Shown: positions 48,401-61,214 of the stretch, one piece after another
How positions within the stretch are numbered: position 1 is the first letter of the stretch
Layout: each line of letters begins with the position of its first letter
Source of the DNA: Silene conica
Lineage: Eukaryota; Streptophyta; Magnoliopsida; Caryophyllales; Caryophyllaceae
Assembly: GCA_029255685.2 (NCBI GenBank)
Contig: CM055318.2
Location: 12,963,001-13,027,000, forward strand
Direction of reading: 5' to 3'
DNA length: 64,000 bases
Translations under genes and position numbers: made by a program
Notes under the pieces: generated by a model
Seen by the model: only the letters and a program-made list of their open reading frames with translations
The model's database searches: none
Told to the model about the DNA's origin: nothing

Positions 48401-51400
48401 AGTGTCGTGAAATCTGCAGTTGGATTACGTGAAATGATAAAGTGAATCACGGGAATCACGAACAACCCATTGCAAAAATAAGTTGAAAACAAACTACTTT
48501 CCGTTGTCCACAAAATTCAAACAAACACCAAGATGCGAGCAATTGATGTGACTCTGATATTTGGTTAGATCAAACATTGGAAATGAGGAACAGACTGCTT
48601 ATCAAACCTCCTTAATCACTTCCTGAGTTAATTTATTGAAATATAATTTCATATTTATTTTTAATTTTATTACTGGAAATGTTTCAAGCCACTAGATGCT
48701 GAAAAGCCACAGAGAAAGTATAGGAGATGCATATTATCACAATCGTCACAAAATATAAAGCAGTGCTACTTCATTTCAAGAAGAAAAGGACATCAGGCAC
48801 AACTGTCAGATATAGAGTACCTTTCAAGGTTATTAGCTAGTCCTTCCCATGGCATTATAAAATCTTCCTCATCGAAAACAAATCCAGATACCAGGATTCC
48901 AACAGCTAATCGCTGAAAAAAATATAATATTCATATGAACTCAAAGAAACAAGGAATACATAAAAGATAGCTAACTGCAAAACAGGTAACTCAAAGGTCA
49001 AACAATTTACTCACTCCTTGTCCATGATTATTTCCTACAGCTTTGAACTCAAATTCCTCAATACTTCCAATCCTTCGTGCCATTTTCGTCCCAGTGAGCC
49101 CAGCTCCAGCAGCTGCAGGAAATGTATGACCAAAAAAAGTAATACATGGCCACAGAACATTCTAACCATTTTTATTTAGTTCAACATAGGAAACACCCAA
49201 ACATCTTAAACAAAAGACATAGAAACTTATGTGAGCAGTCTTACTTGTAAGACCACCCCATTAAACCCTATAACAAAATGAGAAATACATCAAAATCTGG
49301 GATGTTTGATTGTCTCGTACAAGTGATAAAGAACTCATGTACAACAAGAATAAAGAGAAAGAGTAGAGCACAGATGGAGAATTTAACATCCTCGAAGAAT
49401 TTTACCTCCAAATGACGCAGCAATAGCAACAGAGCCGGCAACAGATCCTGCAACACTTGCAGCAGCAGCAAATCCACCTGCTCCAATGACAGGAATAATA
49501 GTGCCCAGTGTAGGGGCCAAAGCACCGAATCCGGCAGCAATAGCAGGTGCAGCTAAGCCTGTTGAAGAATAATTGAACAGTCTAATTTCAGAGATAGAAT
49601 GTCAATAAACAGTTGTCTCAGTAGTAAGTCCTGAATTTACCCCCAGTGATGGCCATCAAAGCACCACCCGTTATAGCAGCAGCTCCAATTATTCCCCCAC
49701 GCTTCCATTTAGCCCATGGACTTTCTTCGGATTTGGCTTCTTCTTGTTTCAATTCCTGCTCTTTTGCTAAAGCCATGACAGAGCAGGCAATCACAGTCTC
49801 CATCGCTTCCTGCAAAAAAAAGGGTGTACACAGTCATGTACTCTAGCAAGGTTGAGAGTGGGGCACAGTGTATTCCAGTTCAGAAATACTGTATAAACCA
49901 ACAAAAATCACAATTTAAAGTTGAACGCAAAAATTCAACCTGATGCCTGATATAATGCACAGGTAATATGACATGAATTTGTTACAGCAATATAACAATT
50001 ATAAGGATATAAGCTCTCAAATTAACCATTCTGTTCCCTCTCCAATAATTCAATTACACAAATTATTGTTTATGACGGACATATCTCTCTTAAACTTACA
50101 ACGGGTCAAATAGGATACTTGGGACAAGTCAGACTGCCTAGAGACTAGCAAAAAACTTATCCTACCTATCCAAGTGGGGTACTAGTTGACCCGTTTTAAT
50201 CTCATGACGGAGATCCCGGTCTTAAGAGAGATCAACTGATTCAATTAAGTATCAGAGAGGAAATTAATAAACTGCAATTTGATTGAGGCCCTTACCACTT
50301 TCACCCACTTGACATCAAGCCATGTTGCAAGTAGTCGTAAAGCAACGCGGTGTCGAGCGTCGTAACCCTTTCTTTGCTTGGATTTTTTGCTACTGTCAGA
50401 CATATTTGCGAGGCTTGCTGAAAGAAGCTCGTAAAGAACTGTTAGTTTCCTTTCATAGCTAAGCTTTCTCTCCTCCTCCACAGGGTCCTCGCTGAATTTA
50501 TATTCAGGCTCATGAAGGGAATCTTCATCCAGGACAGTATTAGCAGTTTTTTCCTGGATGACTTCAATCACTTGTCTCTCAGCAGAGGTTGAAGGTGTCT
50601 CTGGCATCTCAGGCACAGAACACTTTTCTCGTCGTTCTTGATGATACTCACGCTGCTTTTCCCTCTTTGTCTCAGAATCGATCAAAGCTACCATACTTGC
50701 TACCATACCATCAATACCTTTTGCCAAGGCAAGCTCTTGGTCCTTCTTTTCTGATGAACTTCCCTCAGTCTCTTCTGAAAGCAGTCTCAGAAACTGATAT
50801 ATTACACTAGTGAGTTCAAATAAATATAGTAACAATCAACAAACAGAACTAATGATACTCAAACAATGTATTCTTTGTTAATTTTTTAAACCTCAAAAGT
50901 ATACTAGTTCTCATTCCTCATTGGTAAATATGGAGCATAAAAGATTGCACCAAAAAAATATCAAGCACGGATTTTGTGGAAGCACATCACCTGCGCAAAA
51001 GTAATTTTTATTGTAGGATTTGGTACAAGTTCCTGTCTTAAAATATCCTTGTCTGATTGTTTTCTGAGAGGGAGAATATATAACTAAGACCATACAGAAA
51101 TAAGACGAAAACAGTTCAGAACCATTTAAAACGACGCGCCTATAATGAAACAGATACAGAACAATTATTACATGCAACCTGGTCTAACAAAATGGTACAG
51201 GCTAGCCAAAACAACAGCCTGTTTACCCCAAGCTTAAAAACAAAACAGAAAGCTAAAGCTATGCAATACATGAGCATGACATGTTAGTCTCAAGAAGCAA
51301 ACCCTGCCAACAGGCGTAGCCAGAACTCACTTGATTCTACGCCATACTAATACCACAATCATAATCACAGTTAAAATCGCATCATACACTAAGATTACCT

Positions 51401-52738
51401 ACCAATATTGTCCAAAGGATGGTACACCCCATGTATAGTCCTACCCTATTATTAATGCAGTTCAATAAATTGTGTAGAAGGCATAAAAATGCACTATCGT
51501 TTATACATGGAAAAAAGGAAAAATGCAAAAAGAGATACCGCGCCAACATGGTGAGTAGCTGGGGAGGCATTAGCGGTCTCCTCGATCCCTTGCCATGCCG
51601 AAGAATCTATCTCCAAAAACCTACACACATTTTCAACCTAATGTTTCATCTTTCTTACAGAGCACTTCAAAACAATATTATGACAATAAAAAATGCATAT
51701 CTTAATACTTAAATTCACGCCCAATTATCATACTAACTGTTTGATTTCAAAGCACTCCACGTTGTGGTATTAAATCAATGGCCCGACACTGAAACATGAC
51801 CATTTCGAAAACGTGATCAAAATCACCCCACTGGCGCGACCGCACTTTGAAGCGATATTGGCCACAATAGGCAATATAAGATTGTAATCCCTAATACTAA
51901 TCCTATGCTCCAGCTGCAGTGGCATAGCCGATTGTATCTGGTGAAGTCCTATGACCCCACAGCTGTCCAACCATAGACATGTTACATTGTTGAATTCGTC
52001 TAATTCCAGAATTTTATGCCTCTAAACCCCCATAATAGTACTCCGTAACAAACAAATTACACTTACAATAAAACTATCCCTGGCTTCTAACGATTTCGGC
52101 CACGCCACTCGCTCGAGGTCATCAGCATTAGGATCATCAATCAAAACACAATAACATCATAACATTTGTCTTAACTCTTAAGACTCTACACTCCTACAGC
52201 TTCCCGATGATTGACGGTTTTACATTGTTAAATTTGTCAATGTCTTTAAAACTCCGTAATAGAAACAAGTAAATTACAATGACAGTAAAACCGCTTTTAA
52301 ACAATTCAGGCGACGCCACTAGCTCATGGTCACAATGAGCTCAACAACATAACGATAATCAATGGAAACATTCCAGAATTCCACAATTTCACACTATCAA
52401 CTATCAACTATCAACATAGACATAAAGAATAATTAAAAAAGAGGAAACAGAAAGAAATACTACTTGAAAATGGGATGAAGAAGGCCAGAATTAGGATGAA
52501 TCCAAAGAAGAGGATCATCGGAGACGGAATCACTACTATTACTTCCGTCACTGCTACTGCTAATCCGGTCCTTAATTCTCTCTCCACCATCACCGCCACC
52601 GTCATCGCCGCTGTGAAATTGATTATACGGCGGCGAACCGAGGGGACGAGACTGGTGGATCTGCGCCTGGTTAACCGCCAGTCCGAACAACGCTCCGGCG
52701 GCATACCTTTCCGTCGGAGTTAACATTTTTGCCGCCAT
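45475..52738 (-). CDS. DUF726/TMCO4-like membrane-associated alpha/beta-hydrolase, 15 exons, 680 aa
   Basis: Minus-strand exons: 52464-52738, 51539-51620, 50296-50793, 49641-49809, 49406-49558, 49015-49112, 48821-48912, 48259-48329, 48031-48166, 47790-47849, 47026-47105, 46865-46941, 46669-46739, 45685-45742, 45475-45597. All have GT-AG borders and consistent phases. Starts [20 protein letters not shown]; a Gly/Asp/Ser-rich loop spans about 40-75; a charged region follows to about 285. A Gly/Ala-rich membrane-like part lies at about 322-400 ([20 protein letters not shown]). The hydrolase core has the nucleophile elbow GYSLG (Ser553), RNDW (Asp611) and EGHSSYLW (His650), a plausible Ser-Asp-His triad. 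This matches plant DUF726 proteins and animal TMCO4, whose substrate is not known. No defect is visible. Intron 3 carries a Mutator-type MITE. Confidence 0.95.
45850..46300. repeat. degenerate gggt-rich repeat in intron 13 of the DUF726 gene
   Basis: Sequence such as ttcgggtttggtacggtcta and gtttgggttgacttt resembles decayed hAT-type interior sequence. No ends found. The plus-strand frame at 46068 is a shadow. Confidence 0.35.
50057..50238. mobile_element. Mutator-type MITE, copy 5, in intron 3 of the DUF726 gene
   Basis: Starts cacaaattattgtttatgac, ends cttaagagagatcaactg, flanked by a perfect 9-bp duplication attcaatta (50048-50056 and 50239-50247). 182 bp; diverged interior (acgggtcaaataggatactt). 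Confidence 0.85.
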
Positions 52739-53109
52739 TTTTAACGGTTACGGTATGGTTCTAGGATTTTAATTAGTACAAAAATAAGGTTAATGTTTGG
52801 GTTTGCTTAATTGAAAGTGATTGTGGGTTGATTTGTTCGTTGAATTGTTTTGCGTGTCATAGTTCATAACTCATAAGTCGTGACTTTGTAGTACTTCATA
52901 GTCGAAGAGTTTGAAATTAAAATTGAGCGTGTCCAACCGAACGGTGAAAATGAGTCATCCAATGTAGCGGGTTCGCCGGGTTGTGTATAGTTACGCGTGT
53001 CCGATGGAACAGTGAAAATGAGTCGTCCTATGTAGCGGGTTCTGTATAATTACGCGAGTTCAGATTTTGTTCATCATTTCAAAAGTAATGGATGGTTTAT
53101 AATCTTTAA
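52739..53109. promoter_or_regulatory. upstream region of the DUF726 gene with a 60-70 bp tandem duplication
   Basis: gcgtgtcc...aac(g/a)gtgaaaatgagtc then atgtagcgggttc and tgtataxttacgcg occur twice in tandem (about 52927-52996 and 52997-53051). No TATA box was chosen. Confidence 0.55.
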
Positions 53110-55060
53110 CTAGTTTTTTGACCCGTGCAATGCACGGGTTAGTTCTTTGTTTTCTTAGAATTTTGACGTTTATTTTTATTCATAAAATTGAACGCCAATT
53201 TTTGAATATAAATGTATAAAAAATTTTGCACAAATTACAATCTATTGTACAATAAATTTACAATTTATATTACAAGACAATTACGTATTTTTTTTAAAAA
53301 ATGTAAATAGTTTGAATTACGAAGACAAATATTTTTTTTATTAATTACAAAAAAAAATACGAACAAAATAGTTATCTAAAATTTGCACCGAAAACTGTCC
53401 AACTCATTAACTTATGCGCTCTTTTATTCGAGTAAATCTTTTAATAAAACAATACATCTACCATGTTTTTTGTAACTTTTATTTTACCTCAGTTTCGTGT
53501 CTTTTGTATTTATTTCCTTTTCAAATTAGTCATGTGATGCTTTGCCTTATCTGCATTAACATACATTTCATGATACTTTAAATTAAATTTTATATAAAAA
53601 ATATTTTGACCAAAACGTAAAGTATCAACATGGCAAAAACTTGACAAACGAATTAAAACATTGTTACATGTAAATATTATATAAATTACACTAAATGGAA
53701 AACATGAATTCAAATATACAACAAATGATTATAAAACCAACATAACAAAATAAAATATATTTTATTAGACACCACCACCGCAACAACAACAACAACAACA
53801 ACACTCAACACTAATTTTCAATATACTCACTATCATAAAATAATTAAATTAAAGCATAAAATATAATCACTACATACAAACTCGTGGCAATAGATATTAC
53901 ATAAATAAAGTGAATAGAAACTATTATAGGTATTATAGTTTTTATAGACATTACATAACCATCAATTTCCGTATTTATTTTAAATTTTAATTTATTTTGT
54001 GCCATTATTAAATTAGATTATTGATTGTCGAGAAACTCAAGAGATGAATTAAATAGCAAAAAATGTTGGAAAATAATAATGTCAAGTAATATAAAGAGTT
54101 TAATCGATTTATTAACATATTATATTAAAGAACTATAAACAATGATTATGGGGTGAAATAATAATGTTGCGGAGATGAATGTTTACATAAGAATCGTAGA
54201 ATTTTCATAAAAAATATGAAAAGTTTTGCAATAAAGAAATATAAATATCGTGATTATGGGATGAAATAATGTTTGAGAAATGAATGTTTAAATAAGATGG
54301 TCATTAACTCACTAAGCTACTACTTTGTGTTTTCGTGTTCTATTTTACAATTTTTTTAATACACCATGTAATTGTATTAATTTTTATTAGTCCTCCACTA
54401 CGTGTCATTCTTATAAGAAATAGCTACTCAATCTAACCTTTTTATGTTATTATATAGAGTCCGTCATGTAATTATATTATTTTTGACACGTGTCATTCTA
54501 ATAGGCCATTGCAACTCAATCTAGCCTTTTATGTTATTATATAAAATACACCATGTAATTGTATTAATTTTTATTAATACACCATGTAATTGTATTAATT
54601 TTTAGTCCATCATGTAATTATATTATTCTGTCACGTGTCATTCTAATAGGCAATAACTATTCAATCTAACCTTTAAAAATATAAGAAGTATGAAAAGTTT
54701 TGTATGAAAGAAAATATAAATATCGTGATTATGGGATGAAATAATGTCAGGAAAATGAAGGTTAAATAAGATGGTGATTAACTCACTACAACTTTGTCTT
54801 TTCGTGTTCTATTAAAGAAAATATAAATATCGTGATTATGGGATGAAATAATGTTAGGAAAATGAAGGTTAAATAAGAGGGTGATAACTCACTACTACTT
54901 TGTCTTTTCGTGTTCTATTTTTTTTTTCCTATTTTACAATTTTTTTTACACAGTGTAATCGTATTTATGTTTAGTCCATCATGTAATTGTATTATTTCGC
55001 CACGTGTCATTATAATAGACAATAGCTACTCAATCTAGCCTTTTTATATTATTATATAGA
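53110..55060 (-). mobile_element. non-autonomous Helitron, minus orientation (1.95 kb)
   Basis: 3' end on the minus strand: hairpin acccgtgca/tgcacgggt, caaaaaa, CTAG (53110-53113), then T. 5' end TC at 55060 (tctatataataatataaaaa), preceded by A. Interior has a (caa)n run at 53775-53802 and repeated blocks near the 5' end. No coding capacity. Confidence 0.85.
54230..55060. repeat. internal repeats in the 5' part of the Helitron
   Basis: Block R1 (atatcgtgattatgggatga, aataatgt, ttaaataagatggt, actttgtxttttcgtgttct) occurs three times (about 54238, 54717, 54826). Block R2 (cacgtgtcattctaatag, ctactcaatcta, cctttttatgttattatata) occurs four times (about 54405, 54488, 54630, 55000). R2 is the Helitron 5' terminus itself. 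Confidence 0.85.
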
Positions 55061-56262
55061 TAAGTTCATTTTAATATATCATTATTTCTCTTACCTATCA
55101 CCATTCATTATTTAATGTTGTGACTCTTGAGTCGTTTCAGAATAATATCTAGATCGTCTAGAGGTAATGGAGAGGAAAGTAATAGGATGATCCAATTTGC
55201 AATTATGCATGTCTTGCGTCATTCCTGGTACTTTGGACAGATGATTGATCTTTTTAACACTAACACACTTACACAGTAATATAGTAACACCTATGGTGAA
55301 AATAAGAGTTACTTTAAGTGGTAAGAACACGTTTACCCTGACCATGAGATTTGGGGTTCAACCGATGTTGATATGGACATGAACATGTGATACCACACTC
55401 TAAAATAAAGAAAATTTGAAAAAATTTAAATCAAATATACGAAATTTGATCGCTTAAAATATCACAAAGTTATAAAATTATAAAATAAGCATCAACGTCT
55501 TCTAAAATGATAAACATCAAGTTTCACAAACTCAAAATAAAAATGCATATACCATAATCTATACGCATATACAATCCTTTGTGGTTATAGATATCATTGA
55601 AGGTAGACCTAACAAAACTGATATAACTCGTATAATTTTACATGATAAATTTGATCGAAGACAGGAAAATGGCTCAAAATTGTTTGATTCGAACATGGCC
55701 CAAAACCTGAAATTCTGAATGGACTAAACCCAAACCGAGCCTGAACCTTGATTAGCCCAATGTTAACTCGACCTACGCAACTACCAAACTCGTATTTATT
55801 CGATCCAAAATGTTTCGAAATAATTCGATATTACTAGTATTACATCAAAGAAAACATCTCCTTGTTTATTTTAGTGCCTCTAATTGAAGGTTGTCAAATA
55901 TGATCCAACTAATTTATTCACCGCCTGTAATTGAAGGTTATCAAATACTCCGTAGATGTTTAGTATGGCGAGGAGTTGGCAAAAACTAGAGGCGACAAAC
56001 TTGGTCAGAGCCGACATGATCTGGCATGCCTAAATTCAATAATAACTCGAAAGTCCCCTAACTCGACTCAATTGTAAGAGTAACCTTACACCTGTACAAC
56101 ACGATAGTTAGTGATCTAAATCCGACCTGACATAAACCAAACCTGATAAGATTGATGACAGACAATTGCTAAACTTAATAATGATAAAAATGAGAGTGAT
56201 TTAGTGTTTACTTTGATAAATTTGACTTAATAGCTAGCGAAGTAACTAAGCCAAATCCCCTA
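55061..56262. other. intergenic between two Helitrons
   Basis: 55690-56160 has ccgagcctgaacc and cgactcaat motifs, possibly a decayed hAT-type repeat. A phrase, taattgaaggttxtcaaata, occurs twice (55881 and 55930). No gene seen. Confidence 0.4.
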
Positions 56263-58119
56263 TCTATAAAAGGAAGGTCATTTCTAGGCTTGTGATGGGC
56301 TAGAATTTTTACTTTTTAATTTTTTTTTACGCATTAACCAACCCCACTCTCTCCACTTACTCTCTCTCCAATTAATTACCCTCTCTCCTCATTTATTATT
56401 ATTTTTCATATACATATTCATATGTTAAAAAACTTATGATAAAAAAATTAATCACATTCAACCTGACAATAAAAGAAAATTTTAAAACAATCGGAAATCT
56501 ATATAGGGGACAACAAATTTTAATAAAAAAAAAATTACAATTCCGGAAAATTAACCTCTTGGATACCTTGACAATTAAAATTAAATTAAATTTTTTGTAT
56601 GAACGGTCTCATACTCTCATACCATAAGACGATCAACATATATAAAAAGAAAAATCGTTTATTAACACTGAAGAAACAACTTTTTATATGAGACCGCATT
56701 ACTCTATAATTTGTGACAATTAAAATGTATAAAAACAAATTTATATACTATATAAACATATACATTAAATTTAACACGAGGCCAAAATTTTAAGATTTTG
56801 ATGAAAAATAAATCCTAAAAATATCTATATTTCCGAAAATATGAAAAAAATGGCCACTATTTAATCAAAAGTGGTCACTACGTATCAAAACGTGATCATT
56901 TTCCTACTGGTCGCATGTGCGACCGTCGTAAAGTAGAATTTTGCGAAATGGTAAATTAAGGCTACATAAAATAATACGAGTAATAATTATTATTAGGTGA
57001 TGTTGTCGACTCATGCATCTATATCGATTATCGATCCATGTTTTTATGGTTGTCTATTAGCCCAAAATATATATTTTTACAAGCTCGGAAATAGTTGGGG
57101 TCAACAAAAATATGCAATGCCGTTTTATTATATACGGTTTTAGATTAAATCCTCCATTTAACATTCTAAAGTTACAAATAATTTTTATCTCCATCATAAT
57201 AAAAAAAACAACTTTACTCCAAATTCGAAAATAAAAAAATCACTAAAATTCTACCCAAAAACATAAAATTCAACAATATTAAAAAAAGTTGGACAATTAT
57301 AAATAATTAACAAATATTTAGAGGTATGAAAAACGAAAAAAAACGAAAAAAATTATACAAAGAGTTAAAAATTAACAAACATACGTATATCTAAAAAAAT
57401 GAAAAAAATACACGAGGAGATAAAAATTAACAAAAAAACGTAAATTAAAAAATGAAAGAAACGTAGATCAAAGATTTTTGAATAAGATCAAATAAACCCA
57501 ACCCATAAAATTTAAAAAATGAAAAAATACACGAGCAGATAAAAATTAACAAAAAAACGTAGATTAAAAAATGAAAGAAACGTAGATTAATTTTTTTTGA
57601 ATAAGATCAAATAAACCCAACCCATTAAATTAACAAAAAAAATATAGATTTACGATTTTTAAGAAAGTATAACAACCTTCGAGAATTAGTCAATTAAAAC
57701 TACGTTAACATCGAGTAAAAAGATGGTTTTAATAACAATACATTATTATTTTCTTTATAAAATCATCCACAAATTTTAAGAGACTGCTATTAAAAATATT
57801 TCTATCATTTTACTTTCATTTAGAGAGTAAGTTATTTAAAGGGTAAGATATAGAAATACAATACAATTTCTTTATCTATTTTATATGGTTCAAATTGATT
57901 TCATAATGTCATGATTATTTATTTCAATTTATATAATCATTAAAACAAAATTAATTATACCAGTAAATCAATTATTTGGAGTCAAAATCATCCCCGAATT
58001 CATAATTTATATATTTCTCATTTAAGTTCATATTGAATTATATTTGTACTACTTTTTTAATATATTTACGAAATTTTTAGAAATAGACCCGTACATTTTT
58101 TGTACGGGCATAAAACTAG
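56263..58119 (+). mobile_element. non-autonomous Helitron, plus orientation (1.86 kb)
   Basis: 5' end TC at 56263 (tctataaaaggaaggtcatt), preceded by A. 3' end hairpin cccgtac/gtacggg, cataaaa, CTAG (58116-58119), then T. AT-rich interior with a tandem duplication of about 130 bp (57405-57500 and 57520-57625: atacacgagxagataaaaat, acgtagattaaaaaatg, aataaacccaaccca). Non-coding. Confidence 0.82.
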
Positions 58120-58420
58120 TAATTTCTGAAAACTAAACTTAATGGTAAGAAGTTGAAGTAATGCGATAGAGTAAACCCGATATAGACCGACTCGTATTCA
58201 ACTCGGTGCATCAATTGACCCTGAATAAGTTGACCCGGTAACGATCCGATCCGAACCCTACTTGACCTGCAAAGGTAGGTTGACACTGGTATAATCCAAA
58301 ATTCCAAAGCGATCCGAACAGTTGACATATGGAGGTCAACCAACGCACTGCACTCTATTGACTGCTACTACAGTAGTATAGTAGTATACCATCCCCGGTT
58401 AAATCCATAAAATCTTCCCT

Positions 58421-58925
58421 GCAATCCAGGGGCTTGAACTTCACTCAGAAATTTACAACTCAAACTGTTACTACGACTGGTCTACTATTGCCTACAAAGA
58501 GTGCGCATCCAGCTATTCAGGGAACTTTAACCACAAAATATCCAGCAATTACTCTCGCCGTCCCCTCATTTCTTTACGTTTGATCAAAATCCATCTCACA
58601 GAAGATAAAACCTGTATACAAAAGATTGAGACAAACAGAATATTTTAACTGAGTTAGAGTAAAAAAAAACTGCATGATTTGGCCTCAACCGGCGGTATAA
58701 GCATGCTCTTTGAAGACTTTTCGTCTAGTAGTACACCGTATCATTCAGTGATTTACACTACATAATCCCATGGTCACTTGCTTCATACGGACTACTTCGT
58801 ACCCACTAGATAGAGTATGTAGTATTAGTAGTAGGAGCGTACATAGATAGATGAGCAATCTCTTCGGCTTATGTATAATCCATTACTACATGTACCCTCA
58901 GTAATTCAGTATCAATCAAATAATC
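58421..58925 (+). promoter_or_regulatory. promoter region of LRR gene 1, shared with LRR gene 2
   Basis: Several blocks (aatccaggggcttgaacttc, tgatttacactacataxtc, cactacttcgtacc, atcaaxtaatcatgaaaata) recur in order upstream of the second LRR gene (61899-62838). The tandem duplication therefore included the promoter. Confidence 0.75.
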
Positions 58926-60710
58926 ATGAAAATATACAGAAATTCCGTCATTCTGCTTTTCCTATTGATGTCAACAAACATATTGTTCTATTCTTGCAGC
59001 ATACTGGTAGAATCATGTAACGCGATAGACAAAGAAGCATTGCTTGATTTCAAGCATAGAATCATGACCACCCCATCAAATCTACTTCGAACATGAGTGT
59101 CAAACAAAAACTGTTGCACGCGTTGGGAGGGTGTGGGTTGTGACACTGTCACTGGAAGAGTCATAAACATCACACGTCCCTATCAGGGGGCTGAAGATCA
59201 AGCGTGGGTAACACCGTCTATGAGTGGTACACTCTCCCCTTTCCTAGGCAACCTAACTTATCTTCAAGTAGTAGACCTTAGCGACCTTAAAGACCTACAC
59301 GGTTCACTCCCACAAGAGCTAGGCAAATTGTCACATTTGACCCATCTTTTCCTTAATGGAAATAGGCTAAATGGCTCTATCCCCACCTCATTTAGCCGCC
59401 TTCAAAAGCTACAAATCCTTAACCTTAATGAGAATGAACTCTCTGGCATCATACCCGACTCTCTCTTTCATTCCATGAAATCGCTCTCTCAGCTATATCT
59501 AAGTCAAAATAAAATTAGCGGACACTTACCCGAATCCATAGGTAAACTCTCCCGATTAGAATTTTTATCCATCTCTAACAATAAACTCACCGGTCCCATC
59601 CCTTCTTCCATAGGCCAGGCAGCTTATCTAATATTTATTGATTTGGGTCGGAATAAACTGAAGGGCAAATTACCCGAATCTATACGTAATCTTACCCAAA
59701 TAGAAATCATATACTTAAATGACAATAAACTCAGTGGCAAATTACCATCAACTTTAGGGTATCTTCCCAAAGTACATGATCTAGTATTGTCTAACAACCA
59801 CTTTGTAGGCCAAATCCCAACTAGTTTTGGCAGCCTCAAGAATTTACAAACCTTAGATATAACTAGAAATCGGATTGTAGGCCCTCTTCCACGTCAACTT
59901 GCGAAAATACAGAGCTTGCTAAATCTAGAAGTATCGTATAATCCACTAGCATTAGTCACAATCCCGCGTTGGATATTCACAAAGTATTCTCTTATTCGAT
60001 TAGCATTGGCCGTAACTGGTCTTAAAGGACGGTTGCCACGCCAGTTATCATCCTCGCGGGTTAGTGACCTTGATTTGTCAAGTAATGAGCTCACTGGCAA
60101 ACTGCCATCATGGATGGCAAGCATGGGCTTGAATACCCTAAACTTGTCTAATAACAACTTCTACTCCTCCATTCCAGTCGAATTCAAAAAATGTGTTAAT
60201 CTTGCATACCTTGATCTTCACAACAACAACTTCTATGGCCCATTGGACAACATTTTCGACAGAAAAGGTGAGGCCTATAGAGTCATCGACGTGTCTAGCA
60301 ACATGTTCTCAGGCCCACTTGATCGCAACATTGGTAACAAGCCTACCATGGGACCACTGATAACGTCGTTGATCTTGTCGAATAACCCGTTAGGAGGACC
60401 GATACCAAAGTCGATAGGGAAGTTGACGGGATTGGAAGTGCTAGCAATGGCAGGCAACCGGCTTACAGGGAAAATACCCGAAGAACTTGGAAATGCAAAG
60501 GAATTAAGTAGACTTGTGCTATTAGGGAACGAATTGAGCGGAAGTATTCCGAAAAAAGTGTTGAATTTGGAGAATTTGAAAGTGTTTGATGTGTCAAGGA
60601 ATGGACTAAGCGAGAAAATTCCTGATTATAGATCAAATATTCCTGCTTCTGCATTTTTTGGGAATCCTGGACTTTGTGGTCTTCCCCTCCCTCTTTGTAA
60701 ACATACATAG
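58926..60710 (+). pseudogene. secreted LRR protein (PGIP/At1g33590-like), copy 1, with an in-frame TGA
   Basis: From ATG 58926 the frame codes a signal peptide (NSVILLFLLMSTNILFYS), then LRRNT_2 (AIDKEALLDFKHRI). At codon 57 (59094-59096) it meets TGA where the neighbouring paralogue has TGG (Trp) in the conserved TWVSN motif. The frame then runs on without a break to 60710: NCCTRWEGVGCD, about 18-20 LRRs of the plant extracellular LxGxIPxx type, YNPLALVTIPRWIFTK, and the typical end NIPASAFFGNPGLCGLPLP. Total 594 codons before the final stop. The family (At1g33590, FLOR1, PGIP-like) is apoplastic and has no membrane or kinase part. A single nonsense codon in an otherwise perfect gene means a very young pseudogene, a null allele, or a sequence error. 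Internal reinitiation would lose the signal peptide. Confidence 0.88.
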
Positions 60711-61141
60711 TAGTCCAAGGTCTCAAAGTCTCAAAACATGTTTTTGGTGTAGACCATTCGTCTACTCTGGATTTGAGTCAAGTAGGATTACTAGTGTGTT
60801 AGTTTCAAAACATGTTGTATTATTAGGTTTTTGCTATGCTAATGAGTGAAAGGGGCTCATGGAAAAAATTTACGAATGAATAAAGTTAAGGTTTTTACTA
60901 GCGGTTTTTGCAAATTAATAGCAAGTCATTTTGTGCGAAAAGTGTTATAAAGATGACTATTCTTAGAGCAAATTAAACTCATATTTAGAAAATTGAAAAT
61001 TTCTAATTATTTGCAATCTGAGGAAAAATGGTGATGATGAACGCTAATTAATTTTAAGAAAAATAAGATATAATAGAGTTACAATTTAATTAAATTGATT
61101 AGGGTACAATATGAATAAAAAAGAGACGAATTAGGAAAAAA
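60711..61141. other. 3' flank of LRR gene 1
   Basis: Contains atgaataaag (60875-60884), a possible polyadenylation signal region, and AT-rich sequence. No gene. Confidence 0.4.
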
Positions 61142-61214
61142 TTCCGTTGCCGGGACTTGAACCCGGGTCTCTCGGGTGAGAGCCGAGTATCCTAACCAAC
61201 TAGACTACAACGGA
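61142..61214 (-). tRNA. tRNA-Glu (anticodon CTC)
   Basis: The minus strand folds as a full cloverleaf: acceptor tccgttg/caacgga, D arm gtctagttggttaggatac, anticodon stem ctcgg/ccgag with loop ctctcac (anticodon CTC, reads GAG), T arm cccgggttcaagtcccgg. 73 nt with discriminator base A and no intron. A T run (aattttttcc on the minus strand) follows within a few bases as the RNA polymerase III terminator. A nuclear-type plant tRNA. Confidence 0.96.

Noticed and set aside
59094-59096. Selenocysteine or programmed read-through at the TGA
   Set aside because: Land plants lack the selenocysteine system, the paralogue has Trp here, and there is no reason to expect read-through.
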